The position numbers were made by a program, and so were the translations under genes. A stretch of DNA of 64,000 nt from Phoma sp. XZ068. Lineage: Eukaryota > Ascomycota > Dothideomycetes > Pleosporales > Didymellaceae. The stretch is taken from positions 744,001 through 808,000 of the forward strand of contig RBKR01000011.1 in NCBI GenBank assembly GCA_004835665.1, in the 5' to 3' direction. Below, piece by piece: positions 12,019 through 22,865 of the stretch (position 1 is its first letter; each line of letters opens with the position of its first letter). Below the pieces are notes generated by a model. The model worked only from the letters and a program-made list of their open reading frames with translations, had not been told where the DNA came from and ran no database searches.

Positions 12019-13747
12019 ATGAAGTTCAACCAAACAGTGTGGGCAGCGCTGCTTGGCCCATCCTTGGCAATTGCTTCGCCTGCAAAGCCACAACCTACGT
12101 CATGCTCCACGGACACGACGCCGAATGACTTCAACTCCACATGCGCTTCCATTGCATCAAGGCTCGAGGTTGAGCATGGGGTGGTTTACTTCTCTGAATT
12201 TGTCCCTGCAGGGACGAATTTGAGTTTCCCAGACAACAACGCAACATGTACTCAGGCATTCCAGCTCGTTACTGCGGACATCTGCAGAATCGCGTTGTAT
12301 GTTTCAACTTCAGATCATTCTGGGTTCAATATGGAGGCGTGGCTGCCTTCGAACTGGACTGGGCGTTATTTGAGTACTGGTAAGAAGGCCCTTTTAGAAA
12401 ACAGGCCTATAGTAACTAATGGTTTGTCAGGTAATGGCGGGTTGAACGGTTGCATCAAGTACCAGGACTTGGCATATACTTCTGGTGCAGGTTTTGCTGC
12501 CGCCGGTACAAATAACGGTCACAATGGTACAAGCGGACAGCCATTCTACAAGAATGCCGATATTGTTGAAGACTTTGCGTATCGAGCGTTAGTATTGCTA
12601 CGTTCAACAGAAATTCAAACCCACTGACCCCCGCAGGCTGCATACTGGCACAGTCATTGGCAAGCAAATTACCAAAGACTTCTACGGCAAGGCTCACGAT
12701 AAGTCGTACTACTTCGGCTGCTCAACCGGCGGTCGACAAGGTTTCAAGGCGGCACAGGACTTCTCAGAAGAATTTGATGGTATCGTTGCTGGTGCTCCTG
12801 CCGTTGCATTCAACAACTTGACCTCCTGGAGCGGCTCATTCTTCCGTGCTACCGGGACCAACACCTCAGATACATTCGTCACTCGTGCTCAGTGGGCGAT
12901 TGTTCATGCCGATGTGCTTAAGCAGTGCGACAAGCTCGACGGCTACGCGGACGGAATTATCGAGTACCCACCACTATGCAACTACGATCCCTCCGGCCTG
13001 CTCTGCACTGGAAGCAGCAACGCCAGCACTTGTTTGACTGCTCAGCAAGTCCAGACTGTTAAGACTGTGCTCTCGCCTGTCTACAACGATAAGGGAGATC
13101 TTGTTTACCCGCGTCTACAGCCTGGCGCGGAAATTGTTGCTTCTGGCGTTCTTTTCGGCGGAACACCCTTCCCTTACACCACGGATTGGTTTAGATATGC
13201 CGTTTATAACGACACTACATGGAACCCTTCGAATTTGAACGGAACCGACTTCGACAATGCTGCTCGCATTAATCCAGGCGGCATCCAGACCTGGAATGGC
13301 GATCTGAGCGACGCTAAAGAGCACACGAAGATCCTGCATTGGCACGGCCAGATGGACGCCATCATCTCCAGCGCCAACTCACCCAGGTACTACGACCATG
13401 TAAGCAATACGATGGCTCTGTCACCTAAAGAACTCGACTCTTTCTACCGCTTCTTCTCTGTCAGTGGAACGGGCCACTGCGGTGGGGGAGACGGTGCACA
13501 TGTCATCGGACAGGCTGGTAATGAGGTGTCTTCTTACGACCCTAAGGAGAATATCCTAATGGCTATTGTGGACTGGGTTGAGAACGGCAACGCTCCTGAG
13601 ACGATCATTGGCACCAAGTACGTCAACGACACACAGAGTCTTGGTGTCAAGTTCCAGCGCGCGCACTGCAAGTACCCCAAGCGAAACCAGTACAAGGGCG
13701 AGGGCGATCCAAATGTGATCGAAAGCTGGGAGTGCGTTGATGCGTAA
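12019..13747 (+). CDS. Secreted feruloyl esterase B / tannase family hydrolase
   Basis: Three exons, 12019-12379, 12431-12587 and 12637-13747, give about 542 aa. The start MKFNQTVWAALLGPSLAIAS is a signal peptide. The tannase-family nucleophile motif GCSTGGRQG places Ser at about 202. The other triad members are Asp about 413 (GQMDAII) and His about 453 (GTGHCGGG). Cys201 and Cys454, next to Ser and His, make the CS-D-HC arrangement of this family, in which the two Cys form a disulfide that holds the triad. The exon joins restore the family stretches GNGGLNGC and EDFAYRALHTG. Many N-x-S/T sequons fit a secreted glycoprotein. The family hydrolyses esters of ferulate, other hydroxycinnamates or gallate. 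Substrate choice cannot be read from sequence alone, so tannase is the alternative. Confidence 0.93.
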
Positions 13748-14012
13748 GTTCGTGGAATCCAGCCAAGGCCTCTGTGGTTAGGATGACCTATGCAAAGCCT
13801 TGTTCACTTCTAGACAATGTAATTGTTACATTTATGTTACTCATGAAAGACATGCTTGATTCTTTGTCTCGATTTTTCCCTCAGTAATCTCTCGGTCTTT
13901 GCAGACTGTCACAATGTCAATTTCAAATTAGATTTTCCAAATTTACTGGAACCTGCCTGACTTTACCTACCTATGAGGCTGTTCCCTTACAAATTTCTAG
14001 ATACTAACTAAC

Positions 14013-15521
14013 ATGACTCCACGAAGGGTACCGTCGGGTCGCATCACTCGTTCACGAGCCCGATCTACCACTACACTGCAACCCTTACCTATCCCAGCTG
14101 CCGTACCTTCCACTACTCAAGCCAACTCCCCCGTAAGCCGACTGGGAGCTACCAACCACAATTCAACTGAGCCAAAACAGCGACATTCAACGGCAGCACC
14201 ACAACAATCACCTTCCAGCCCCATGTCTGATGCAAATGCTCCAGAAAGCTGCAACCACTCGGTTCACCCAGCATACTCAGACACTTTCTTGTCTCCGCTA
14301 TGTTACTCGTGTCAAATGGAAAACTGCATCCGGGACGCAAACTCCACAGAAGAGGCAATTATAGACCAAAGCGGGAGCCAACAGTGGCCCGAGCACAACG
14401 AAGTCAATAGCGAGGACGATGAAGGGAAAATCGAACGGCAGCAACATGAACCGCGGCGGCGAAGTAACGGGCGATATAAAGACCCCCACAGAAGTGACGG
14501 GTGGCAGAGGTATCGGCGTTCAAAGACTGCTTTCTTGCAAAAAGTCACAGAGCTGGAGGCAGTGCGTGAGAGGGAGCAGGCTTGGGAGAAACACCATCCA
14601 GTCCGCTCTCTCAATCGAATGATTCGACAACAACTCGCTGATTCTAAACCAAGCTCCGCGACAAACGCACTGGAACGCTACCAAGCAAATATAAAAAACA
14701 ACTACATTGGCAGAGTCGACAAAGACGCCGCCAAATTCAGTCTGAAGCGCGGCAGAGAACTGGAAATATGCGCGCTACCACGTTTCCCCAGCCCGCAGGA
14801 TATCTTCACAGACAAAACCTTCCAGCTGACAAACCGCCAGCAAGAATACATAGACAGATGCTTCGAGGTCGGCGTTGCACTTCCCGCCGAGACCGACGCG
14901 GATCTCGTCCTACCCGCGCGCAAGCGTCGCCGCATCGATGCAAGCGTCGAGTTCGACGCGCATGTATATGTCCGCGCGGAAGCGGATGTTGATGTCTTAT
15001 ATACACCTCCCGAGGATTTTTCAATAGGATTTCTTGAAGATGGGGTCGAGACTAGGCCAATGTCAGCAGGTATTCTGCGCACCGCACTGCGCCACATGCA
15101 CCCAAGACCTAAACGTGCCCACGACGTGATACCCCTGCAAACAGAAGAGAAAGTAACAGCAAATGGAAGATTTAAGCGGCAGGGCGCTGCTCCCGGTTAT
15201 GAAAGGGTGGATACGAGTGGGTTTAGAAAAGATTGGGATGTTTGGGAGGAATATGTAGATTCGGAGGAGAGTAGTGAGGACGAAGATACAATTCTTGATG
15301 AAGGAGATGAACGACCTATTGATGGATTAATGAAGACAGAGGAAGCTCCAAGCAGTAGGAAACGGATATGGGGAGAGCTTGGAGCGTGGAGAAAGAGTGC
15401 TGAGCGAGCGAAAAGCGAAATATTGCGCGTTCCTCTTTCCGGCCACACGGCGGCCTTGCGAGCATACTTGTTCTCGGCAGCGTTGTTGGCGGACTTGTCG
15501 CGGAGCTGGCGCACAAGGTAG
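14013..15521 (+). CDS. Hypothetical protein, basic and charged, likely nuclear
   Basis: Open reading frame of 502 aa from ATG 14013. I do not recognise a family. The N-terminus is Ser/Thr/Pro/Arg-rich (RRVPSGRITRSRARS). The middle has a charged segment with helical potential around KSQSW-distal residues 170-240, then a more conserved-looking block (LKRGRELEICALPRFPSPQD) and a basic cluster PARKRRRID that could be a nuclear localisation signal. An acidic run EESSEDEDT lies near residue 420. The C-terminus ends in a short hydrophobic helix. The stop codon falls inside a possible splice donor (AG|GTAGGT), so a small extra exon after 15587 is possible and would add only a few residues. The long ORF and codon regularity support a real gene. 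Confidence 0.65.
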   Translation: MTPRRVPSGRITRSRARSTTTLQPLPIPAAVPSTTQANSPVSRLGATNHNSTEPKQRHSTAAPQQSPSSPMSDANAPESCNHSVHPAYSDTFLSPLCYSCQMENCIRDANSTEEAIIDQSGSQQWPEHNEVNSEDDEGKIERQQHEPRRRSNGRYKDPHRSDGWQRYRRSKTAFLQKVTELEAVREREQAWEKHHPVRSLNRMIRQQLADSKPSSATNALERYQANIKNNYIGRVDKDAAKFSLKRGRELEICALPRFPSPQDIFTDKTFQLTNRQQEYIDRCFEVGVALPAETDADLVLPARKRRRIDASVEFDAHVYVRAEADVDVLYTPPEDFSIGFLEDGVETRPMSAGILRTALRHMHPRPKRAHDVIPLQTEEKVTANGRFKRQGAAPGYERVDTSGFRKDWDVWEEYVDSEESSEDEDTILDEGDERPIDGLMKTEEAPSSRKRIWGELGAWRKSAERAKSEILRVPLSGHTAALRAYLFSAALLADLSRSWRTR

Positions 15522-15665
15522 GTATACTATAATTTTCTCTAATTCTTCTCAAAAAGAGTAATTGGTCTGTCCAATACCCTTACTTCCAGCTTCTCTCACC
15601 AGCGTTTATCATAGTTTTGATTCGTTCCTCGACCAATCCCATCACCCAACATAAGCTCAGTGAAT

Positions 15666-16288
15666 TCAATCAACCCTCTTCCACCAAAGCACACCCCTAT
15701 ACCCTCCACCCCTCTCACTCCCAATCCTTAACAACGTCGCATCTCCCTCCTTAATAACCGTATAATTCCTCCTCTGCTCAGTCCCCACCCACGTCGGCAC
15801 ATTCGCAACCAGCAGCGGCCCGTGGAAAACCTGGCCACTCGTCTTATTCGCCGGCAGCGCCTCATTCACTCGGAACGGCCCCGCGTACCCGATGCTGTGC
15901 TTGCCGACGAGTGCCCAGTCCGAGTCGAGGTCGCTGGCTTGGAAGGGGAAGGTGAGGTTTGGTCGGAGGGCGGGCTCGGTGGCTGTTATGGTGGCGGACA
16001 TGTAGCCGGATTTTGAGTAGGTGAGGATGCCGACGGGGGCGGCGCCGTAGGCTTCGTCGGGGATGGGGACGTTGTTTAAAGAGCTGGGGAGGTTAGGGTA
16101 TGAAGGTGTGGGAGAGAGGGGGGAGTAGCGGACCTGCTGGTGTTGACGAGCGTGTAGGTTCCGGCTAGAGCGTTGATGATGTCTTGTGTTTTCACTGGTT
16201 TGGTCTTTGGTGGTGTACTTGAGCTGGGGAGCGCCGTGGTGAGCGAGGCGGTTGCCAGGATGGCAAGTATAGGGTTGGTGAAATGCAT
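15666..16288 (-). CDS. Secreted lipocalin-like domain protein
   Basis: Two exons on the minus strand, 16288-16134 and 16083-15666, with a 50-bp intron, give about 190 aa. The start MHFTNPILAILATASLTTA is a signal peptide. The mature part begins with a helix and LAGTYTLVNTS, then NNVPIPDEAYGAAPVGILTY, SGYMSATITATEPALRP and a C-terminal YTVIKEGDATLLRIG strand. This matches fungal proteins annotated with the lipocalin-like (Lipocalin_5) domain, a small beta-barrel; some relatives lie in secondary-metabolite or allergen-like contexts. No ligand or enzyme activity can be assigned. It lies downstream of, and on the same strand as, the broken transcription factor, with about 660 bp between them. Confidence 0.8.
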
Positions 16289-16952
16289 TGTGAGAATTGC
16301 AGGGCTGAGACCGGGTAGAGTTGGAGATGGCTTTTGGCGTGCTTGACTACTCTCAGATCCAAATCTCTGGCTCAATTGCACAGCGCTTCATCAACTCAGC
16401 GGATGTACCTGACTACTTATACTGAATCCCTGCCGCCACACCTGTCAAATACAGACTTCCGACCTTTACCTTCATCCGAACCCGGGTCTTGGAAACGAGA
16501 TACTGTAATACTGCCGTAGCCAATCCGACGTCCCATTGTGCTCGGAGCTTCGCCGCATTGGTGATGTCCCAAGAAACGTCATGCAAAGCAGAACGTATTT
16601 CCGAGATGGCGCCATGGACATGGTCCCTGCGGGCGAGATTCGGAGGAATGCTGTGTACTAGCAGCCACAGCAGGCTAGGGGTAGCGCTATTACATTGTGT
16701 TAATAAGTGGTTGCTACTGATTGCGATGCCATGTGCGCGAGAATCGCAAGTCCTTTGAATAGAGTTTACAGTGGCATTTAGGTACTGCGGAAGGCGCAAT
16801 TGGACCAAGATGCACCCCGGACTACCCCGCCCTTTACTAACATTTAGCTCCAACGGCCAAGCTCCGCGGCCTTGGTATGTATGGTCCCATAACCTACTTT
16901 TAAGTCCAGCCTTAGGCATCTTTTCATCCTTGCGTAAAGGACCGAACATTAT
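16289..16952. other. Upstream region of lipocalin-like gene
   Basis: About 660 bp between the lipocalin-like start and the last transcription-factor-like sequence. A minus-strand ORF of 190 aa (16413-16985) crosses it. Its first 16 residues look like the tail of a transcription factor, and the rest has no recognisable features. A promoter is the likely content. Confidence 0.4.
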
Positions 16953-17460
16953 CCACTCTTTGAATCTTGTCGTGAGCTCATGCATCGCACCTCCACCCTC
17001 TTCCTGGTCGCCTTCCGAAATTCAACATAGGCATCCGTCAAAACGCCGTCGAAAACCCTGTATGCCTTGCCACTAACCATGAGGTCTTGATAGATTCGCT
17101 TCCTTTATAATTATTGCGCCCGCTTGCACCGCTACCAACAACGCGCACGCACTACGCCCACGAAGACCCGGTCACAGACATAACCATACTCCCAATAGTC
17201 TAAGCAGAGATGCAAGAACCACTCCAAAACAGATCGATGGCACCTGATGAACCAGCATGCTGCTCAGGTAAAAACAGCCGCATTGAGAATGCATCTTTGC
17301 GCGAAATGTAGAGGTAGGTAGGTGCGGTAGTTGTACACAAGGTGCTTTAGTTGCTTGAGTGAGCTGAGAAGACAGTCCGAGATGCATCCTCAACCGACGG
17401 AAACGAGCGCAGGCGAATGATATTCGGAGGGTCGAGGGACAATCAATAGAGTTGAGGTGG
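16953..17460 (-). pseudogene. Frame-broken C-terminal remnant of the Zn2Cys6 factor
   Basis: Beyond the stop of the adjacent transcription factor, minus-strand segments typical of the C-terminal part of fungal-specific transcription factors continue in order but in different frames. They are LRSFPSVEDASRTVFSA (17412-17362), then SLKQLKHLVYNYRTY in another frame from 17362, then EWFLHLCLDYWEYGYVCDR near 17220-17165, then VLTDAYVEF near 17010, and MHELTTRFKEWIMFG near 16985. In-frame TGA codons occur at 17445-17443 and 17266-17264, and a frame shift is needed near 17363. No GT-AG intron that I could find repairs all of these. Real decay, sequence errors or unrecognised introns are the alternatives. 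Confidence 0.55.
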
Positions 17461-19180
17461 TCGTATGTGAGGCGCTTGAGAAGTCAGAGGTGTCTAGCAA
17501 AGATAACACAAGGATGTACCGGAAGTGGTTTACGTGGGCAGTGTTGTTTAGGAGTGTATCTGCGCGAGCCAGCAGTACCTGGTATTTTGCTCTTGCAAAT
17601 GATGGTATGATCCGTTTGACTAGAGGTGCGTTGTCGTGCATGTGTGGATAGATAAAATCTCTTGTTACGACCCAAAATTGGCTCATGACCGTGAATGTGT
17701 GGACGACGTAAGCTGGTGGTGCATAGGATGGCCCCGATTGTATCAAATACAACGAAATGCCGAGATTGTCGTCAGTAATGGGGAGGTTGGAGAAATACTT
17801 GATCGATAGCATCGAAAAGCTGGCAGAGGATCTGCACGAGTGTGCGTGCTGTCTGGTGACCTCGGTCCTGGCTCGCGTTCGATTACCAGCCAAAGGTACC
17901 CCAAGGTAATTGTGCTTGATCTCGTATGTTGTCTTCATTCAGGTAATGGAACTGGGCGGGTGACGCATCCGTAGGTAGAACATCAAGCAGATGCAACCTA
18001 GTAGCCATCGCACGGGCGTCTGCGACCAGCTGGTGGTTCCCAAGGTCATCCATACCATTCCCTGTAGCTACAGAGAGGCAGTTGAGAGCTGCAAGAGCCG
18101 TGGTCGAATCGTTCGCGCGTTCGGAATGCCATAGTTTCATCGCTTCTTCAGTGAAGCTGGCAGAGAATGGCGCTATTCGTATGTCTATCGTGCTGTAGGA
18201 TTGCTGCGCTGGTCAAAAGGCGTTCTTGAATATCGGGTTATGTGTACATACGCAGGCGAGTGACATGAGAGAGTGGAACAAGAAGGACGAGCAGAAGTCC
18301 AAACGTTGCTCGACAAGGTCGCGAATGAAGAGATCGGCGTCGAAGAAACCAAGAAAGTGATGGTCTTGCTCGAGGAAGTGTGATATTGCACAAGCTGCAA
18401 GCCCATCATCGATCGGTATCCGCGTCCAGTGTCTTACTTTCAGGTGCTCAAGACGAGGGTCGCAGTACGTGGCTGGATCAGAGTATGACAGTGTGGTACT
18501 GCTGGACGCCGTGGCCTGTATGAATCCTCCGATAAAACCTTCTGATGCTATCTTCAACGGGCTCGGTGGTATAAGGACTGGGTAAGCTGTTGAATCGAAG
18601 ATCGCCAGCTCAAAATCCAGGCTCGACTCTGCCGGTGGAATGGTGGTGGCTTGTGCTGAAGTATGCTCAGATATCCGACTTGACTTACCGACCCGATCTT
18701 GATAGCTTGACAGTACGACAGAGGCGTTCTCGGCGGATCGCAATTGATGAAGGATGCCCAAGGCCTCGTCTTCTGGCGCGTTGCGAATCCTCTCCAAAAA
18801 CTCAGTGTGGTCTTGCACTCGCCGCCGGAGGCTCTCCACCTCGCTCTTGAGTGCCATCGTGGGTGTGGCATCGGCATCGTCTGACAAGTATACACAGAGT
18901 ACGCTAGCGCTTTGACAGCGAGAGCATTCTGGTCGGACCCCATCACACTATAACAAGCTGTTAGCTTTCGGAGTGATATCCAGACAACAGACGCCACGCG
19001 GGCGCGAACATATGTCGATGGTAGCACCAAACACTGCTCGGGCCGACTTACACCAACTCTTTTCAGACGACAATGGTTGCACGCTAACCGTGCCTTCTTC
19101 TTTCTCTTTCGTTCATTGCCGCTTGGCTCTGAATGTAAACCTGGAGGCGCAGGGGCAAGGTGTCGAAATACTTGTTGCAT
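17390..19180 (-). CDS. Zn2Cys6 fungal-specific transcription factor, probably truncated
   Basis: Four exons on the minus strand, 19180-19052, 18947-18252, 18203-17887 and 17819-17390, join in frame to about 523 aa. Removing the first intron (104 bp) creates a perfect Zn cluster with spacing C-x2-C-x6-C-x6-C-x2-C-x6-C, starting CNHCRLKRVGCDG. A short coiled coil follows (KSEVESLRRRVQDHTEFL). The middle-homology region begins around residue 150, and the joined exons give SLACQSYSTIDIRIAPFSAS, a typical pattern. The frame stops about where the C-terminal third of the family should continue, and that third is found out of frame downstream (17460-16953). The protein is therefore either a shortened regulator or a pseudogene. 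The likely role is DNA binding at CGG-type sites; the target genes are unknown. The nearest candidate target is the lipocalin-like gene. Confidence 0.75.
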
Positions 19181-20328
19181 GTTTGCTGTGTCATTTGGAT
19201 GATATGATCAGATCGCTCATAGGATATGAGCTCGGCACTCCTGAGCCTGAAACCGGCCTCGACATATTAGAAGGTAAGCTAGTGGAGCAAGAGGCGTTGT
19301 CTCGCTGTTCGTACAGCGCGAGCCTTGACCTGTTTCGTACCCTTGGACGGTGGATTATCGGGGGAGTGATCTGGGCAAATCCTGCAATCGAGATCGGTAT
19401 TGCTAAGAGCGCTAATGTACGATGGGATACGAGCGTGCAAGATGAATCGAATGGGGAGTCTGTAAGCGGCGGCGCCCGTCATGTCCACAAGGGTTCATGG
19501 CCGGATACAGGAAGGTTATTGGTCGAAAGGTAAGTAGGATGCAAGCTGCCGGGGGCCAGACGCTAACCTGTACAAGAGTTACATCTTGGAATAATCATGT
19601 GGGTGATTTGACATGCGGCACATCTATGTGACCCGGTACCTACCGAGGCTACTTTCCGAGCAAAAACTCCTAGTATGGCGGCACCAGTGGCGCAGGAGGC
19701 TGAGTGCTGCACGCAATCACGCTCCATCCCTTTGTTGAACGAAGATGTGCCTACTAACTACGGGTTCGTGAGCACCACTGATGTGTATTCTTCATCGTCA
19801 ACTGCAATCACTTTGGCCAGGATGTATGTCATCTTGCATCTGAACAACGTAGTGGGAGGGCAGATGTGGCTAGCTGAAGGACTGGGGAAGGTATATAATT
19901 CCTACATGAGTGAAGATGGTCTCGAGGCTGATTGGTAGGGAAGCAATTCCCGCTGCCTGCGCGCGGCGAGGTATGCACGCACATGGCGTTTGAATAATGA
20001 AGTGATGCCGCAGCTGCAAGTGCCCGCGGACCCGAAGGTAGACCTTCTTAGCGATTGTTTTCTGCTGGCTTTGTGGATGGTTGTCTATGCCTGTCGGATT
20101 GACAGGGACCCACTCCAGCCTCACACCTGCCTTGAACGTCAACCGATGTGATGGACGGTCAATGCGCAGAACCATGCGAGATCTTGCATACCTCAACACC
20201 GGCGCATTTTCTCTTCCTGTGCGTACCGAGGCGCTCCATCCCAAGCGTATAGCTTATGGAGCTCGCACATTTGGTATGGTGGCTGTGATGAAGCCGCTCA
20301 TTGTCTTGGAGAGCGCATTCCCTGTGCA
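19181..20328. other. Intergenic region upstream of the transcription factor
   Basis: About 1.15 kb. Plus-strand ORFs at 18973-19533 and 19675-19938 and a minus-strand ORF at 19870-20244 overlap known exons or lack any family features. I see no supported gene; it probably contains the factor's promoter and the 3' UTR of the PP4 subunit gene. Confidence 0.45.
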
Positions 20329-21751
20329 CTAGTTTTCTGTCTGCATGGCTACATCCTTGGCCTCGCTTTCCTTTTCTTGCTCGGCCACCTCGCCCTTGAG
20401 CTGCTCCTCCGCTGCTTCATCATCCTCATTCTTCTCTCCAGCATCATCCATCTTCTCGTCCGTGACGTCTTTGTCATGGTTCACTGCCGGACCTGGGCTT
20501 TTGCTAGAGCGCTCTAGGCTAGGGCGTCCAATGGCTCCTTCAATGTCGAGTGATGCGCCTTGTTTTTGAGGGCCCGTGTCTTCCATGCCGATAATCTCAG
20601 GTCCTCTGGCATGTGGGGCTTCCTCTTCCGCCTCGACGGTTTCGACAACGGTGCCCCCGCCTTCCATTTCGCCGAACGTTGTCCGTGTGGGGCTTGTAGT
20701 CAGCGAGTGAGGATTGCTCAGTACGATGCCAGCTTGTTGTTCCTGGCGCAGGAGTTCTCCCTGTGTGACAGGGCCGGTCGACGGTAATGTTTCACCATCA
20801 GGATGGGAGGAGGCAATCTGTGAGACTGGAGACGTGGCGGCTGCTTCCTGTCGTGGAGCTTGCCCGGCGAGCATGCCGACGGTGACAGTCTCAATGCGAC
20901 CTGCGCCGTTTGGCCCGTCTACCATCTCTGTGCTTTCTGATATAAGCTCGTTCTGTCCGCGGTTGTGCAGCCATGGGATAGGTGTGAGCAAGGCGCCGCC
21001 GAGCGATTCGTCTGAGCCGAGTGTTGAAGCCTGTGGGTTTGGTATGGATGTGGTGCCATTGAGCAATCCGCCGGCGTTGGGCAGAACGGCTTGTGGCAGT
21101 GGGAATATGGTGAGGGGCGAAGAAACGGATACGACGCGGTCGAGGGCGCGCAGATAGGGCGAAAGGTATTTGTACCGTCTCTTGGGCTCGAGTATCAGCT
21201 CGGCTAGCCGCTGGATGGTGTGTGGAGGGTGGGCTGGGAAGTTTTTCGACAGTGTGTTCCGTATGGACGAGTAGAAGGTGGTTGTGGCTGGAGGGATGCC
21301 GTTCGACGCGGGCGCAGAGAAGACTGGCACTGGGGGCGGCCCTGGGGGTGTTGTGGGCGGCGCATTCTCCTTGTCGGTCGCAGATGCTTGGCTGGAGACC
21401 AGCGTGTTCTCTGGCCGCGGTGCTGCCACTGCGTTCGAGGCTGCGCCGGCGTCTGTGGGCGGCCTGGGGAACTCGTCGATGATCTGCGCAGGTCAGCTAC
21501 CTGGACGGGTCCAGGTCGCGGGAGGGGCATTACCTCGTCCAGGCGACGCAGGATATACTGTAACGTCTCAGGCCATTCGGCGCTGCCACGGGAGGTCAGC
21601 GATGCTCAATGCAGGCGTGGGTAGTCACTCACGCGTCGAGCGAGCCATCGTCGGCGGCCTTTTGCAGGACGGTCTGCGCTACAGGCAGTCAGCAGGTGAC
21701 GTGCATCAATGCGCGCACAGCATCCAGGGATTGTCACATACCGGAAGTCAT
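20329..21751 (-). CDS. Protein phosphatase 4 regulatory subunit 2 (PPP4R2/Psy4 family)
   Basis: Four exons on the minus strand, 21751-21742, 21678-21633, 21582-21534 and 21483-20329, give about 419 aa. The N-terminal part has the family pattern: WPETLQYILRRLDEIIDEFP, then TFYSSIRNTLSKNFPAHPPH, TIQRLAELILEPKRRYKYL and YLRALDRVVSVSSP. The last two thirds are acidic and look disordered, ending in Glu/Asp/Lys-rich sequence, as in other R2 subunits. The protein should bind the PP4 catalytic subunit and direct it to phospho-substrates in DNA-damage recovery (family knowledge). The first exon is only 10 nt (ATG plus seven bases), fixed by clear GT..AG boundaries and frame. A divergent gene for a Golgi protein lies upstream. 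Confidence 0.88.
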
Positions 21752-22865
21752 GGCTGCCGGCGCGGGTCGGTCGCTGATGTTGGTTGATGACGATGATGCT
21801 GACGATCGAATGGGAAGGGCAGCGCTCCACTCGGCACGAAACGCGCGACGAACGCCTGCGCCACAGGCCCAAGCAGGCCCTGGCCGCCGTCGCGGCGTCT
21901 GATTGGCGCAGGCGTCGCAGGAGGACCAAAATTAGCCCTACACACTGGCCAGCCGCGCAGCTGGGCGCGCTGGGTGGGAGAGGCTGAGCCGACGCGGCTG
22001 TGCGCTGATGCTTGCCAGGCTGTTGAGGCTCGCAAGGTGCTGATGCTGGCCGCTCGTGTGCTGAATGCTGGGCCATGTCGCAGGTGGACGACATACTACA
22101 TAGACATTCACGTTGCTTGCCCTGTCTTCGCACTTGCAACTGCTCCAGTCCAACACTCCCCTGCCTCCAGTTCTACACTGTTCCCTTGCATGCTCGTCCG
22201 TAGCGTCCCCCAAGCGCAGCGGCCGTCGACGGGCACCAGCACCAACAGTGCCCTTCTGCCTCCCGGCCCTCAGCCCCTCAGCCCTTTCTCCACATATCAT
22301 CCAGGCTAGCGGCTCTGTGGACATTGGTAGCCCACCCAAGCCTGCGCCCGGACTGCGCTTCTCGATCCCGACCGCGTGTTCTTCAACGCATTGCCCGCCC
22401 ATCTTCTACTGCTCCTTCTGCCCGACTCTTGCTGCTCGCCTGCGTCTGCTGCACCCCGTGACTCCCTCGCCGTCGCTGCACCCGCCCGCTCCTCTGCACC
22501 TCGCCTGCACCCACTGCACCGCCTGCCAAACAGCACCCACTGCATTCCGCTGTCACTGCTCGGCCTCTCCGCACGGCCAAGCACCCGCGCAGTTTCAGTA
22601 GCGCGACGCCGACCAACCCAGACAGCGCGCGCCCAGCTCCCCGACCAGCTCCATTTGCTTGGTACCCGCAGGCGTCGCCTGTCTCAGCTGTGCCACGAGC
22701 GCAAGACCGCCCCCAGCTGCACCCCCTTCGTCTCAGCCGTGCACTCAGCCCTGCGAACCAGACACACGACACTTCGCTGCACGTCGCACATCCGCTTAGC
22801 ATCGCGCCGTGACCCGTCCCTCACTTCGCCTCGTCCACGACTCTCTTTATATCCCCGTGTCCCAG
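21752..22865. other. GC-rich spacer between divergent genes
   Basis: About 1.1 kb between PP4 subunit 2 (-) and the UPF0658 gene (+). It is rich in C and in CAGC/CTGC words. ORFs on all frames are long only because of composition. No ATG occurs on the plus strand between about 22193 and 23060, so the start exon of the downstream gene must lie earlier in this spacer or at 23061. Confidence 0.5.

Noticed and set aside
16413..16985. 190-aa minus-strand ORF
   Set aside because: Only the first 16 residues look protein-like, and they fit the tail of the broken transcription factor; the remainder is random in character.
18973..19533. 186-aa plus-strand ORF
   Set aside because: It overlaps the zinc-cluster exon and intron of the well-supported minus-strand transcription factor.
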